A stretch of DNA of 64,000 nt. Origin: Volvariella volvacea V23. Taxonomy: Eukaryota > Basidiomycota > Agaricomycetes > Agaricales > Pluteaceae. The DNA is taken from positions 2,616,754 through 2,680,753 of the forward strand of contig KB722736.1 of assembly GCA_000349905.1 (NCBI GenBank). The letters run 5' to 3'. The notes beneath the pieces are model-generated. The model was not told where the DNA came from, made no database searches, and worked only from the letters and a program-made list of their open reading frames with translations. Position 1 is the first letter of the stretch, and each line of letters opens with the position of its first letter. Positions 1-11,659 of this stretch are shown here, in pieces. Made by a program: the position numbers and the translations under genes.

Positions 1-1
1 C

Positions 2-748
2 CCCTTCACACGCAGCATTGCACATTCGTGGGGTAAAGTTTTCGAGTCGGACTTGTTCTCAACCTTTGAGAGTCGCATTCAGGAAGTGCTTAAGGCACTG
101 GTCTGTGAAATAGAAAGCTCAGCTCCACCATCACTGAAGGATCGTGCAAAAGCACAAGGAGAGCTTTGTCTGGAGGAATCTGTTGCTGGACTTAAAAGGA
201 CCCTACACCTTGCACGTGAGGCACTTGCAAGCCAACAAAAGGAGGCATCTAGGTCTATGGCTCCTCACATCCAAGCTCAGTTAAGGGAGGGCTACGACCT
301 TGCTATGCAGGAACGCGGAGAAGGCAGCGTTGCTCGACAAAGGGTATGAGAACGCTACATTGTCTACTTTGGTGTTGATCTCCGTTACTAGGCTGTATTC
401 AAGAACTACATAAGCAACTGCAAGGACGAGATCTTTGAAGACGGAGCCGATGTTCTTATGGGAAGACTTGACGAGGCCGCTGAAGCCATCGGCACCACCA
501 TAGATACCTGCCTGAGAGAGACAGCTGAAAAAGTAAGACATCAGAACGTGGCGTGTTGCGCGTAACTGATTGATGTCCAGGTCGAAGTCTCAATGTCTGC
601 CCTATGGGAGAACACCCGGGAGAGTCCTTCCCAAGTCATGGCTCGCTACGGATTACTCAAGGTGGTCGACATCGTCGGAAAGCAGGTTAATATGTGGCTA
701 CAGGCGCAGAAGGAAAGCCGTACCCAGGCTGATCACTCGACTTCTTAA
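2..748 (+). CDS. C-terminal part of a SLIP-GC-like GTPase family protein (5' end outside window)
   Basis: The reading frame is open from the left edge, so this is only the tail of a longer protein. Three exons join cleanly. An intron at about 344-391 gives ...VARQR/AVFKNY, and a second at about 533-581 gives ...ETAEK/VEVSMSALWE. The protein ends ...QADHSTS at the TAA. The visible part is helical and charged, with no GTPase motif because that domain would lie upstream. The pattern (APHIQAQL.GYD.AM.ERG.GSVARQ, then ALWE) resembles, from memory, the C-terminus of fungal proteins annotated as nuclear GTPase SLIP-GC. That assignment is inference. A different large dynamin-like or helical protein is possible. 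Confidence 0.5.
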
Positions 749-908
749 TTCAGGAGACCCTTTGCAAGCTACTAATACCTATGATACAAGGGATGGTAAT
801 GTAAAGAGAGCGTCTGCACTGTATAAAATTGTTACAATTAGTCCGTACACCCAATGCGCGCTAATTACGACCCAAATTATCATACCGGCCTTGGCCTCCG
901 TCGTGTGT

Positions 909-1433
909 TTAAACTTGGTAGACACGTCTACCCCTCTCGTCCACTTCAGCTCCAGTACGAGCATCGTAATACTTGGGACGTCTAGAACGACCCAGAAAAC
1001 CCCACGGGCTGTTCTTGGAACGGTATTCTACACCTCTTGATGCTAAGCCAAAGAAAAGGCGAAATCGTTCTCCGAATGACAAGTCCCTGCGGTGTCGACT
1101 ACTTTTGTGTTGTTCTCTCAAGTTCGGCGCCTAGTACGCTGTCACAGAGCGAAACTGTGTACTGCTTAAAGCACTTACAATAACCACTGATGGAGCAGAC
1201 ACCGCAATCTGAGTTACACGAGGATGATGATGGTGTTTAGATCTTCGTCCACTGCTGCTATGAGTGGGGACGACGTGCACCCCATCCCTTCCGTATGGCG
1301 CTTGAGAAGACATATGATAGTAGTGACCACCATCTGGGTATGTATCTTGATATATGCCATTAGTGGATGACATATACCCAGTTCTGTGGTGATGAGAATA
1401 GTGCGATCCTTGGGAAGGATAGTAACTCGGCAT
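909..1433 (-). CDS. Conserved small basidiomycete protein of unknown function
   Basis: Two exons, 1433-1179 and 1130-909. They are joined by a 48-nt intron with a good GTAAGT donor and a TACTAG acceptor, which keeps the frame (...APSVVI/APNLREQ). The ~158-residue product has an N-terminal half rich in Tyr, His, Ser and Gly (SHYSHHHRTGY...). Its basic C-terminal half contains GERFRLFFGL, SRRPKYYDARTG and VDERGRRVYQV. The closing motif resembles a small-protein family I recall from Agaricomycetes, but I know no function. There is no signal peptide or membrane segment. The two halves splicing in phase supports a real gene. Confidence 0.6.
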
Positions 1434-1607
1434 GTTAGAGAGCAGAAGTCGGTAGAGTTACAAGTTGATGTAATGGATTTATGGGAGTGCTTCCGAGTGC
1501 CAAACAGAGACTGATAAGGTTGTGAGTACCATCACATCGGGCAACAATGATTTCATCAACTACATAACTTAGTGCATGACTTGTAGCTACATTACGATCT
1601 CGTGGTC

Positions 1608-2794
1608 TCATTCCATATCTGCGAAGTCTCCCTCATCAAGATCCCGAGGCTGCCATGTAACTAAGGTTAGCTGTGACCAAAAGTGTTGAGAATGGCCCTA
1701 CCTCGCGTGGCTCTTCGTCTTCCCCATACTGCATAGTATAATCTATGTGACTGATTACCGTCTCCAAAGAATCAGACGAGGTGAGGTCTAGAGGTAAGAA
1801 GGAGACCAACGGGTGGTCTTCGATCTACACCAGCATCAGAAAGAAAGCAAGCAACTTGAAAGACACCATGTACCAGCTGCACAATGGCTTGATTGAGGGA
1901 ATGAAAGCGGGGATTGGATACGTTACTCTCCTGGCCCGGTGCGGAAGCAAGGAGTAACGGATCTGGGTCCAGAAATCTAGTGGGAAGGGTGTTTGTCTGT
2001 TCGTTCGTACAGGGGATATCAGGAACCTACCTTGCAATATCTTTGCGTCCCCGGAGGCCATTCCTCCCACCAGATGATGGGTCATCGGGATTGGGGGTGA
2101 TGAGGTCCATTTTTGACAGAATATTGATCCATGGTATCTCTAGATTTACCATGGCCGACATTGCAGATAGAACGCCACTTGACGCAAGAACTCAGAGCTC
2201 TGTGAAAGGACATGACACGGGTTCATGTCGTTACCTGAAAAACTTGTATCTGTCCTCCATAAACTGAGATTCTATGAGATAGGTCGCGCAGGTTCGGATA
2301 CCCATTCTCTGCAAATTTCGCACGAGCGTCGGAAGGAATGGGTGATGTGTGTACAACTCAATTTGGCCTGATGAGGTTGCGTGAAAAGCTGAGGTTTCAT
2401 ACACTAAAGGAGAAGTTCTAACCTGGACAGTCTATGATGAGATAGTCATCATCGTAACCGCCTAGCTCTTCCTCCAGCCAATCCATGTTTTGCAGGAGAT
2501 ACCTAGTCCCTTAGTCTGTGAATATGCGACGAAGAAACTTCCACTCACTCACTCAAAACAATATACCAAGCCCCCATTGGGCCCATAACCTAGCTCACCC
2601 ATTACATCGTCCAGACTGACGAGATCTTTAATATCTATTGCGGGTTCGTATTCGAAACTTGTTGGTGCGGCAGCGGGGTCAAGATTAACCAAATGGGCAG
2701 TGCGACGCGATGTGTGCAAATGTGTCATGAAAGCCCCAGAGAAAGTCGATTTCCCGGCGCCAGCGGGCCCAGTGACGAGTACGGCGTATCGCAT
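1608..2794 (-). CDS. GPN3: GPN-loop GTPase 3 (RNA polymerase II assembly and import)
   Basis: GPN3 works with GPN1 in assembling RNA polymerase II and bringing it into the nucleus. Seven exons rebuild a ~288-residue protein, the normal family length. It starts [17 protein letters not shown] (P-loop) and carries the diagnostic Gly-Pro-Asn loop in [13 protein letters not shown]. It continues with [18 protein letters not shown] (G3), [13 protein letters not shown] and LSKMDL (base recognition), and ends [14 protein letters not shown]. Exon edges read from the minus strand are about 2794-2553, 2502-2423, 2367-2235, 2177-2031, 1976-1874, 1824-1702 and 1649-1608, all with GT-AG borders. It is head to head with the PYM gene, 137 bp away, so they probably share a promoter region. 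Confidence 0.95.
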
Positions 2795-2931
2795 GAGTGT
2801 TGGGGCTTGTGCTAGTGAGCAATTAAGTGTAGATTAGATGGCGTGTCATTCAAAGTCCGCCTCGTATCTATCAGCCATTTCACTCACACACAACAATCGC
2901 TTTAGCCTTCTAACGTCGCACGATCTTCATC

Positions 2932-3525
2932 ATGTCTCGCATGCCACAACCGCCCGTTAATCCTGAGCAGACCCCATCGGGCATTGCTCTTGATCCACAA
3001 ACACTAGAGCGTGTAATCCCAGAATCAAGACGAGCAGACGGATCGTATGTCCTTATAGTACCTTTCGACGATTCAAGCTCGAATGCGTGATTATGCAGGG
3101 TTCGTAAGCAGATTAGAATCCGGCCTGGCTTCACACCCCAAGAAGATGTAAAGAGGTTCAGAGGGACCAGACAACAACAGATGGATGCCAACATCCTACC
3201 TAAAGGACATATTATTGGCTGGGCTCCACCCCCCTCGTCGAGTACATCTATATCTGCCAATGGAAAGCCTATGAGCAAAAGCGCCAAAAAGAATGCCAAA
3301 AGGAAGGAGAAAAGAGAGGAGAAAAGAGCAGCCGCGGAGGCTGTGCCGGATGATTGGGAGGCTGATGAAAGGGAAGAGGAAACTGGTGCAAAAGAGATAG
3401 TAACTACGAATAGCTCGACAAGTATCAGCCCCTCAACAGGCGTAGAAGCCGCAACGCCTTCAACGGACAAGGAACTCGATAGCCTGTCATCTACACTAAA
3501 GCAGCTGGACGTCAACTCGAAATAG
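2932..3525 (+). CDS. PYM1: PYM (partner of Y14 and Mago), exon-junction-complex disassembly factor
   Basis: PYM binds the Mago-Y14 dimer and helps strip exon-junction complexes from mRNA at the ribosome. Exon 1 starts at the ATG (MSRMPQPPVNPEQT). A GT-AG intron at 3045-3098 joins it in frame to exon 2. The N-terminus carries the Mago-Y14 binding segment, with RVIPESRRADGSVRKQIRIR, PGFTPQEDVKRF and then a GWAPP segment. The middle is a Lys/Glu-rich helix (KSAKKNAKRKEKREEKR), the part that contacts ribosomes in the animal protein. The C-terminus is low complexity and ends LKQLDVNSK. Length is about 180 residues, normal for fungi. An EJC recycling factor fits a genome this rich in introns. Confidence 0.88.
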
Positions 3526-3642
3526 TCCATGTTATTAGTGTATCCACGTCTGTAAGGGTATCATGGTACAAGGTGTGATATACAAGGTGCTGATGCTGAT
3601 TGCTGTAGTCTAGGTAATACTGATCGTGAACGCGCCGTAATC

Positions 3643-4748
3643 TTATGCGGTCCATGGCTTAGTCTCTTGAGCGGGTAGAGTCGCGGGATGTGGGGCTGGA
3701 GGCTGCGGTTCTCGTTGAGGTCGAATTTCCATTCCTATGATGATGGCTAAGACGAAGCATGAAAGAGAAGCTAAGAGCTTATGAGAGAGAGATCTGACAG
3801 AGACGAACACCTCGTCTTACCAACTGCTTTTTTCATGTTATTCCATTTAATCTCTTCGACGTCCGTGCGAAGATCACTGACACTGACGATGGCCTTATTG
3901 AGGAGTTCCTAAAGTTGCAAACAATATTAGCACTCGATATCGTGCAATGTTTCACGCCAACCTCGATAGCAATATCCATGCGCTTTAAATCTGCCTTTGC
4001 CTCGTTCTTTCGGCTATCGAGTTCCATTTGAATTCTAGAAGGGTTATGTTTTGTGAGGGCAGCAAATGCTTATCGGCAATACGCACTCGTGCTTCAGTGT
4101 AGTGATATCCTCCTTCATCTTAACATCTAAGCGATCGACTTCTTTCCGAAGAGCAGTAGTGGCTGCTCGTATGGCGGCCGTATCATTGTTCCTCCGCATC
4201 ATGACCTCAGAACGCAACTCTGATAGCGCTGCACGGAATAAATACGCTTGCTAGCGAAAATATTGAGGCACCGTAGCAAAATGGCAGCCGTGCATACATA
4301 CATTGTCTAGATCCTTCACGGTAAGACCTTCACGTCGGATCCGCCCTATTCTGTCGACCAGCAATGCCCTAGTTGCGCGCATCAAGCTACGTGCAGTTGG
4401 GGTCGGAAATGTTTTCTCCAAGGCAGTGAAGAATGCATGTGTGTCGAATGGAGGTGTTGATGACTGAGCTTCAAGTGCTTCGGGTTGAATGCCAGAGGGA
4501 ACATTCAAGGTAGGTGACAGGCTGGTGCCAGAAGTAGGGGGACTTGAATTGGCGGCTTCAGATGCGCTATTAGGTGGTGGTCGATGTGCTCCTGGGTCCA
4601 TAGGGTGGGACATGGAGACTGATCTTGCTACATTCAGATGGCTGGACGGCGTTGAAATATGGTAGTTGTGGAGATTGCGCGCAAGTACGTGGGGACGATA
4701 AACTAGACCTTGTAGGCGCGGTTGTAGAATTCTTGCAGCAGGGATCAT
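3643..4748 (-). CDS. DUF1640 / CCDC90 (MCUR1-like) mitochondrial inner-membrane coiled-coil protein
   Basis: Exons rebuild a ~300-residue protein. The N-terminus is a likely mitochondrial presequence ([20 protein letters not shown]). The conserved DUF1640 entry follows ([48 protein letters not shown]). A long coiled coil comes next ([43 protein letters not shown]), then [11 protein letters not shown] and one membrane helix ([14 protein letters not shown]). The acceptor near 3771 was chosen because it restores this helix; the alternative acceptor further in would delete it. Yeast FMP32 and animal MCUR1/CCDC90B belong to this family and are linked to cytochrome oxidase and calcium-uniporter assembly. 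The start is 91 bp from the stop of the GST gene on the same strand. Confidence 0.85.
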
Positions 4749-4838
4749 AGAATGGCAGAACGTGAAAACAAGCGGATTGACGGAGCCACTAATCGTCTTG
4801 TTTGTATTTATTTACACTACACATTTAGAGCACTCCAT

Positions 4839-5811
4839 TCAAAGGTGCGCATTCCCAGCTTTCACTGCAGGCCTCTCATTGAATCGTTCCAACCATGCCT
4901 TGACGTTGGGCCATGCATCCAGCGTTTCTACTCCAGCGAATTTGTGAACGTTCACCCTGGCCATCATCAAGACACAAATACGGCAAACAAGGAAGAACGA
5001 ACCTACCATGGTGCCGCCTTGATGTCAGCGAGACTGTATTTACCCCGCCCAGACCCTGCAAGCCAATCTCGTCCAACGAGGCGGATTTCAAGCACGCCAT
5101 ACAGTCTTTTGGTCTCATCTTGATACCCTATAACGCTGTGTTAGTTGATGATATAAATCGAACAATTCACTGCCATACTCTTCTTTGCATAGGGAATATC
5201 CTCTGGTGCGGCATGGTTGAAGTGACCAGCTGAACACTTATGATAAGCACGCATTGCGTAAGTGAAGCTATCTCAGCCTTACCTTGACCTTGCATGGGGC
5301 CAATACCGCCGTGCTTAAATCGTAAATTTAGCTAAGGATGCACGGCCTGTGGTCAAGTGCACGCTTACAGCGAAGAAGATCCATTGCAGCATCTCGCTGT
5401 AATTGTTGGGATCCTTGGCGGGATCAAACCAGAACTTGTGATCCTTGTCATAATGCTGCGCCAAGTAGAGCAATATGGCGGCAGTCTCGAAAACCGCAAA
5501 GTCATCTCTGTTTCTGTCGACGAGAACAGGAATACGGCCATTTGGATTCAATTTAATGTACCATGGTTCCTATTATGCTGTTGAACACAGTGTGTGCAAT
5601 GGCCTACTGAACACTCTAACCTTTTGCACATTTTTGCTGATGTCAATCTTTTGTGCTCTACGCATCATCAGTGCACGTCGAAGCAATGGCCCCACCAAGT
5701 AACTCACTCATAGTCAATGCCGGGATAGGCCGTTTTGAGCTCCTCGAGCAGAGCGGCTGGCTGGCGACCATTGGGAGTGGGAGCAGAATAAAGCAAAAGA
5801 GGTTTGGACAT
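4839..5811 (-). CDS. Glutathione S-transferase, Ure2-like class
   Basis: Several short exons give a ~220-residue GST. The N-terminal thioredoxin fold starts [26 protein letters not shown] and contains [14 protein letters not shown] with its cis-proline loop, then [15 protein letters not shown], which supplies the Glu-Thr/Ser contact to glutathione. The helical C-terminal domain follows (SEMLQWIFF, then LYGVLEIRL...[14 protein letters not shown]) and ends [24 protein letters not shown]. The combination resembles fungal Ure2p-like and GstA detoxification enzymes. On the minus strand TTATAAGG lies about 40 bp before the ATG and may be a TATA element. No prion-like N-terminus is present, so a nitrogen-regulator role as in yeast Ure2 is unlikely. 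Confidence 0.88.
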
Positions 5812-5983
5812 GATGCGGGTTGAGTAGGTACGTCGGAAAGAGGCGCTCCTTATAAGACAGTGATACAAGCCTATAGAATGGTATGTCGTCATCATAGCCA
5901 CGATAGCGTAGTCAGCAGGGGGACTGGAAAGGGGGCAACCAACAATGTGACCGTTCACCTCCTGCCCAAATAGTTGTATTTGT

Positions 5984-6291
5984 CTAAGCCCCATCCTTTT
6001 GCCCATGCTCAAATTGCGTCCCTATGACATTTCCCCGGAACCGCTTCCTCATGTCAAGCTGAGAAAGCAATCAATTTGTTAACTAGCTTATTCATCATTA
6101 CTAAGATCAATGCTTACCATCCCTCGTTTGCACTCAAATGTAGCCTTGCGCAGGGAGCGACACTCCTCTGGCAGCTCGTCCAAATGATTCCTAAGGCAGT
6201 CCGAGGGGAGATTCCCCTCCTTGATGACACAATCTGAGCGCATCAGACATTCCTTGAGAGCACTGATAAGATGCTGACAAGACGACGACAT
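5984..6291 (-). CDS. PET191: Cytochrome c oxidase assembly protein PET191 (COA5)
   Basis: PET191 is a twin CX9C protein of the mitochondrial intermembrane space needed to assemble complex IV. Exon 1 (6291-6118) encodes MSSSCQHLISALKEC and continues to ATFECKRGM. An intron at 6117-6059 leads to exon 2, which adds LDMRKRFRG and a short tail ending HGQKDGA. The first CX9C (C-QHLISALKE-C) and the last (C-RSLRKATFE-C) are both intact, and the RKRFRG end is the family signature. The product is about 82 residues, slightly longer than the yeast form because of the tail. It is divergent from CAF17/IBA57, 125 bp away. Confidence 0.95.
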
Positions 6292-6363
6292 GCTTCAACT
6301 CGAGCGCGGTGCAAATTTGAAAGGAGCCCGTCTCTACCTTTTTGCCGGGCTGTCTGTGTCGGC

Positions 6364-6371
6364 CACGTGAC
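6364..6371. promoter_or_regulatory. CACGTGAC E-box between PET191 and CAF17
   Basis: The octamer CACGTGAC lies in the 125-bp gap between the two divergent start codons. This core is the site of CBF1/USF-type bHLH factors, which control respiratory genes in several fungi. Binding here is inference. Similar boxes occur at 15941 and 61974. Confidence 0.4.
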
Positions 6372-6416
6372 TTCCGGAATCGCCCCGCGCTGAGCTGCTG
6401 CCTGCTAATTATTATC

Positions 6417-7713
6417 ATGTCCCCACCAATATTACGGTCTCTATTGCGCACCACTCCCTCTCTCTCTCCCATTCCACACAGAACTATTCTCTCCGTATCC
6501 GGATCCCAAGCAGTCTCGTTTCTGAATGGAGTATTGGCAAAATCCATCCTAGACTACAGACCTGGTTATACCGCCATTCTCTCTGCCCAGGCGCGCACCT
6601 TTCTCTTGTAATCACTTCAATAGACGTGTCAACTCGTTGCACATGATCAGGGCAGGGTATTACACGATCTTTTTGCGTACGTCAAGACAGAGGATAATGG
6701 GGCTCGGTCCTTCCTCCTCGAAATTGATGCTTCCCCAGGTGAAGCGACCCCGCTGTTGGCAGTGCTCAAGCGTTATGTGTTGCGCTCCAAAGTGAAAATA
6801 AGGGATGTTTCAGACGAATATGATGTATGGGCTGCATGGGGCTCTGAAAAAGATTCAGTCCCGGAATCAGCCAGACAATGGCTGTGGTCCGCGAGTGGAT
6901 GCATTGAACCAGTCTGGAAAGAAGACAGCCCTTGGCCTTGGGGCTCTGAAGACTTGGCCGTATTGGACAGAAGGGCCGCTGGGATGGGACGGCGTTTGTT
7001 GGTACGGAAAGGAGATACTCGTGAGTCCCATCATAGCTTGCCCGACCCAACTCAATCTCGTGCAGCTTCCGATCGTGCTACGCATGACCTTCTCCCCCCC
7101 AGCGAATATTTAGTGCATCGCCTCCTGAATGGCGTCCCGGAAGGCTCCACTGACATTATTCCAACTCACGCTTTCCCGATGGACTCGAATTTGGACGTTA
7201 TGGGTGGTTGTAAGCTGTCATTTTGTTTGTTGCAGACAATGCCATGACACTGAGCTGTAGTGGACTTTCGTAAGGGTTGCTACGTTGGGCAGGAGCTTAC
7301 AGTGCGAACGTACCACACTGGAATCGTCAGAAAGAGGACATTACCAGTCCTAATACATGATCCAAGTACAAGGTACTCTTAGATACTCTACGGCATTGTT
7401 CACTGCCATTCTCACATTGAGTGACAGTACTTCCGACTTGACCTCTCTGCTTGGGCAAAAATTCAATTCAAACCTAGATATTCGCCCACATCACACTCAA
7501 GACTCCATGGGTCGACCTCGGCCTCGTGGGACAGGAAAGTTACTCACCACTTATAACGGCTTAGGGCTTGCACTACTTCGGTTAGAGCACGTTGAAGCAG
7601 CACTACGAGGTGAACTCCAGTTGAGGCTTTATAGTCCAGACCTGGATCTCCAGGCGGCCGTTTCTCCTTGGTGGCCAGAATGGTGGCCGAAGCAAGTGAA
7701 TTCTAAATCATAA
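6417..7713 (+). CDS. IBA57: Mitochondrial Fe-S cluster assembly factor CAF17/IBA57
   Basis: CAF17/IBA57 is a folate-binding GcvT-like protein that acts with ISCA proteins to mature [4Fe-4S] enzymes in mitochondria. The first ATG of the frame is at 6417 ([24 protein letters not shown], a typical presequence). Family blocks in order are [44 protein letters not shown] and the diagnostic [10 protein letters not shown] at about 7272-7301. The C-terminus is [27 protein letters not shown]...[10 protein letters not shown]. At least three introns are needed (after TFLL, after RKGDT and after DVMGG). The first acceptor, at about 6659, was chosen by phase and is the least certain. It ends 48 bp from the convergent PPTase stop. 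Confidence 0.9.
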
Positions 7714-7761
7714 GTAATTAGACAAGACTTAATAACATATTACTGTGTCCACTCCGCTACA

Positions 7762-8215
7762 CTACAGGCTAAGCGACTGAGCTTCTGCAAGAACATACGC
7801 CAGAGTATATTCACCGTCATGGGAAACGGAAACATGCAACCTCAAAGGAAGCTCGTCCACGCTCTCATTTATAGGGTGGTAAAGTAAGGAGGGTTTTCTA
7901 TGGTCTGTAGTGAGGACACTATCATATGTAAAGTCCTTCCAGAATGGACGAAATGTTGGGTGCAAGGCCTTGTAAGCAGCTTCTTTTACACCCCATCTAT
8001 TCGTGCTCAACGTTAGAGGAATTGCAGAGCATTGTAACTGCTCACCGCACTGCGAGAAACTGAATTTTTGTCTGTTCGTTCAATAGTTCATCCCAACGGC
8101 GTCGCTCTTTCGGGCTTAAAATTCGTGCGGCTAACTTATCCATGCCTCTTCTGCGACATAATGCAGCTATTCGGGGTATATGAACGAGGTCCGTACCGAT
8201 ACCGAGAATCGCCAT
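7762..8215 (-). CDS. PPT2: AcpS-type 4'-phosphopantetheinyl transferase, mitochondrial (PPT2-like)
   Basis: The enzyme moves 4'-phosphopantetheine from CoA to a Ser of an acyl carrier protein, here probably the mitochondrial ACP1. Exon 1 starts MAILGIGTDLVHIPRI, the AcpS N-terminal block with its metal-binding Asp. The exon ends LNEQTKIQFLAVR and splices in frame to WGVKEAAYKAL, the second metal/CoA block (W.xKEAxxKA). The C-terminus has LHVSVSHDGEYTLAYVLAE, the S-x-S-H-D strand. Length is about 140 residues, the size of a single-domain AcpS and not of a Sfp-type enzyme. An upstream in-frame ATG at 8224 (MKFM...) is an alternative start. It is head to head with ELP2, about 90 bp away. Confidence 0.9.
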
Positions 8216-8306
8216 GAACTTCAAGGTTTGTGGTGTTTGGTGGACTTTGTTGGGTGACGCAGAATAGACCCTAACCCGAGACTGGGGGTATGATCTTCAC
8301 ATCATA

Positions 8307-11300
8307 ATGCCTGCACGCCCAGTCTACATAGCGGCATCAACAAATCGCCATGCCCATGCTGCTGATATCTCACCGTCCTCACTAATCGCATTTGGTTCCT
8401 CAAGGCTTGTTTGCATCTGGAATACTCTAGTACGTATCGCTTGCATATGATGCCTTTTCTCATCTATTTCAGTCAGAAAATGACGACGGAGTCTCGGAGA
8501 CTCTTCCTGGACATGAGGGTCTCGTAACCTGCGTTCGGCATATAGACGAAGCGAGATTCATCAGCGCTGACGACAAGGGTGTTGTTTTATGTTGGACGAA
8601 GCAGGAGGAAAAGGCATGTGACTATTGGTACCTAGGCAGCAATCCCGTCGTGCTGACTGCACGACTACTAGTGGTCTTCATCGGAACCATACCAGGCACA
8701 CAAAAATGCTATTTCTGCACTCTGTGTCTATGATAGCCTGGTTGTAACTGGTGCTTCGGACTCCTCGATCAAAATCTGGAGGACTGATCGGTCGAGTATG
8801 ATCATTTTTTAAATCTTATCTCAGTTATCTAACAATGCCTACAGACGGGCTTAAGGAAATTCAGACGATCTTGTTCAATGGAAAGTATCCACTCGCCATA
8901 GCCCTGTGCGAATTACCAGAGTCTAAAGGTATTTAGTTATTTCTTCATCTATGATATTATCACATACTTTCTCCTGTCGATAAGCCCTCATACTCTCTGT
9001 GGCTGGTACGGATAGGAATGTGCAGATCTGGACTTCATCCGACGACAACGTGAGTACGTCATGCAAAAGGACATTTTTGTGCACTAATTCTTGTGATAAG
9101 TTTATTCATTCTGCTACCCTTTCCGGACACGAGGATTGGGTTCGGACACTCGCGTTCAAGCGACCATCGACGCCTTCGGATCCATTGGTTTTAGCATCTG
9201 GATCACAAGACTCAACCATCCGTTTGTGGAGTATCGAAGCGTCAGAAAAAGATGGACCCAACCTATCTGGAAGCGATGGCCTCAGCGACGAGCTTTTGGA
9301 TGCCTTTGAGGCATCGCTAGGCGAAGTAGGAGACGAAGAAGGGGGGCGCCAAATCTCTCTGAAAAAGCATATTATCATAGTTAAATCCAAGAATGGAGGG
9401 CATGTGCAATCACGTACGCTTTACTTTGTTCTTGACTCATTATGGTTGTTAGGTCGCAACAGTTTTCTATCACCTTTGATGCACTATTGATTGGACACGA
9501 AGCGGGTATCACTGCACTGAGTTGGCGCCCAGGCGAATGGAATACATCGACCCTGTTGTCCACTTCTATAGATTCCTCTCTCATTCTCTGGTCACCTGCT
9601 TCTCTTGCCGCTTCCTCAAAATCCAAGATATGGGTTAATCGCCAACGATTTGGTGATGTTGGTGGACAAAGACTGGGCGGCTTCGTTGGGGGGCTCTGGC
9701 GTCAAGACGGAATTGAAGTAATGGCGTGGGGCTGGGCAGGTGGATGGAGAAGATGGCGTTGTAGTCTTGGTGGCGATGAAACAGAATATTGGGAAGAGAA
9801 GGGTGCCATCAGTGGTCACAGTGGCCCCGTACGGGGGGTTGATTGGAGTCCTGGTGGGGAATATTTGATATCCGCAAGGTCCGTTCTCTGCTCCATCAAT
9901 AGTATTACTTGTGAGGCCTCGTTTTGATTGCTTTATCAGTCTCGACCAAACGACGCGCATACATGGGTGCTCCCTTGAAGGGTTAAAGGAGTCGTGGCAC
10001 GAACTCGCTCGTCCCCAGGTGCACGGATATGACCTCGTCAGTGCAGGGTTTATAAGCACCCTCAAGTTCGCCAGTATTGCAGACGAGAAAGTTGTACGAG
10101 TCTTCGAAGCCCCGCGCACGTTTGTCAATCTAGTAGAGACATTACAAATTGTCAGCTTCGATGAGACAGAAGTATGATATCTTGTTTCAGGATTTTTAGT
10201 CTTACCAGGGCTAATGCGCTATGATAGCATCACCGGCCATTGGCCGCAAATGTGCCAGCTCTGGGCTTATCCAATAAGGCAGTTGGTGAAGGTACCATAA
10301 GAAATTGATTGTGCCACTCACGGATGCCTAACATGACATTAGAAACTCAGCATATCAGCGCAAAACCACTGCGAAGACCCTTCGATAGTGAACTAGCATC
10401 GATCACGCTTTGGCCAGAGATCGAAAAGGTTTTTGGCCATGGTTATGAAGTAAGTGCCCCTCGATTGTTCAAAGGTGTCTCTAAACCCCTACAGTCTATT
10501 GCTCTTGCTATTTCCAGCTCACGCAAGCTTATGGCCTCTGCTTGCAAGGCTACTAGTCCCGAACATGCTGTTGTGCGCGTATATGATACTGATAAATTCC
10601 AGCTTATTGGGCAACCTCTGGCAGGGCATGCCCTTACTATCACGAGGGTCGCGTTTAGCCCAGATGATCACCTGATTCTTTCTGTCTCAAGGGATAGGAC
10701 ATGGAGGTTGTTTGAGCTTCAGGAATCAGGGGGTAGGTCAATAATCTTGTACCTAAAGAGTATCAATGATATAAGTTTAGCCCTAGACTACCTCCCAGTG
10801 GCCTCTGATAAGACACATGGCCGAATTATCTGGGATTGTGCTTGGAGCAAGGAAGGTGACGTCTTTGCAACTGCATCCAGAGACAAGACGGTAGGTTGTA
10901 CCCTGCCACACCGTTATCATCAATGCCTTATTCTATGACAGGTGAGGATTTGGCACCGCAGAAACGAAAACAATTGGATATCTATTGCCACTCTTAAGCT
11001 CCACACAGCAGCGACTGCCGTGGATTTTACGGAGGTTTCAGTGGAGACTTCAAGGTTTGCAGACTTACGTAATTCTATGCGAATATGCTAACTACGCTCA
11101 GACGACGATTGGCTGTTGGTCTGGAAACGGGTGAAATACTAATCTACACAAACGACAAAGCCACGCCATCAGGATGGGTGCTGGAGATGACTATTGACAG
11201 ACAGTGAGTAACACATTTTTATCCATCAAGTGCACATGTCGCTCATCTAACGTCAATCAGAACCGCACACGTGGACCATATACACAGGCTGGCATGGCGG

Positions 11301-11387
11301 CCTAGTTCATCCAACTACCACGAACTCGCCAGTTGCAGTGAAGATGGTACATTGAAAATACTAGAAATTCCATCGACTACGCTTTGA
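8307..11387 (+). CDS. ELP2: Elongator complex subunit 2 (WD40 scaffold)
   Basis: ELP2 is the double beta-propeller subunit of Elongator, which makes the mcm5/ncm5 modifications at wobble U34 of tRNAs. The first exon starts MPARPVYIAASTNRHAHAADI and contains LIAFGSSRLVCIWNT. Many short exons follow with WD repeats: GHEDWVRTLAFKR..LASGSQDSTIRLW, GHEAGITALSWRP..LSTSIDSSLILW, GHSGPVRGVDWSPGGEYLISA, the ELP2-typical SLDQTTRIH..WHELARPQVHGYDLV, GHALTITRVAFSPDDHLILSVSRDRTWRLF, IIWDCAWSKEGDVFATASRDKTV, and a final ASCSEDGTLKILEI. The DQTTR and RPQ.HGYD blocks separate ELP2 from other WD40 proteins. Exon borders inside the span were not all resolved. Confidence 0.93.
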
Positions 11388-11659
11388 CTGAACACGAAAG
11401 GAGGGGTAACATCCAGATAACACAGGGGGTTGAAAGGTTGCTATACAGTTAAGGGTGGCATTGTAGGCACACCCCATACGAAAACTATTCAGTATCGAGA
11501 CAAATTTGATAATGATGGGGGTTGCAGATCAAGGGTATCAAACAGTGAGAATGTGGGTGCAAAGTATAGCTAGAAGTAACAAAGAATGTTGAAAACACGT
11601 GAGATGCGATAGGGATACAAGGGCAAGTCGGGTCGTCATATCGGTCATCAATAAGTACT

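Noticed and set aside
2910..3530. 206-codon minus-strand open frame opposite PYM
   Set aside because: Antisense to PYM; the Ser/Leu-rich product is the reverse image of its Lys/Glu-rich helix.
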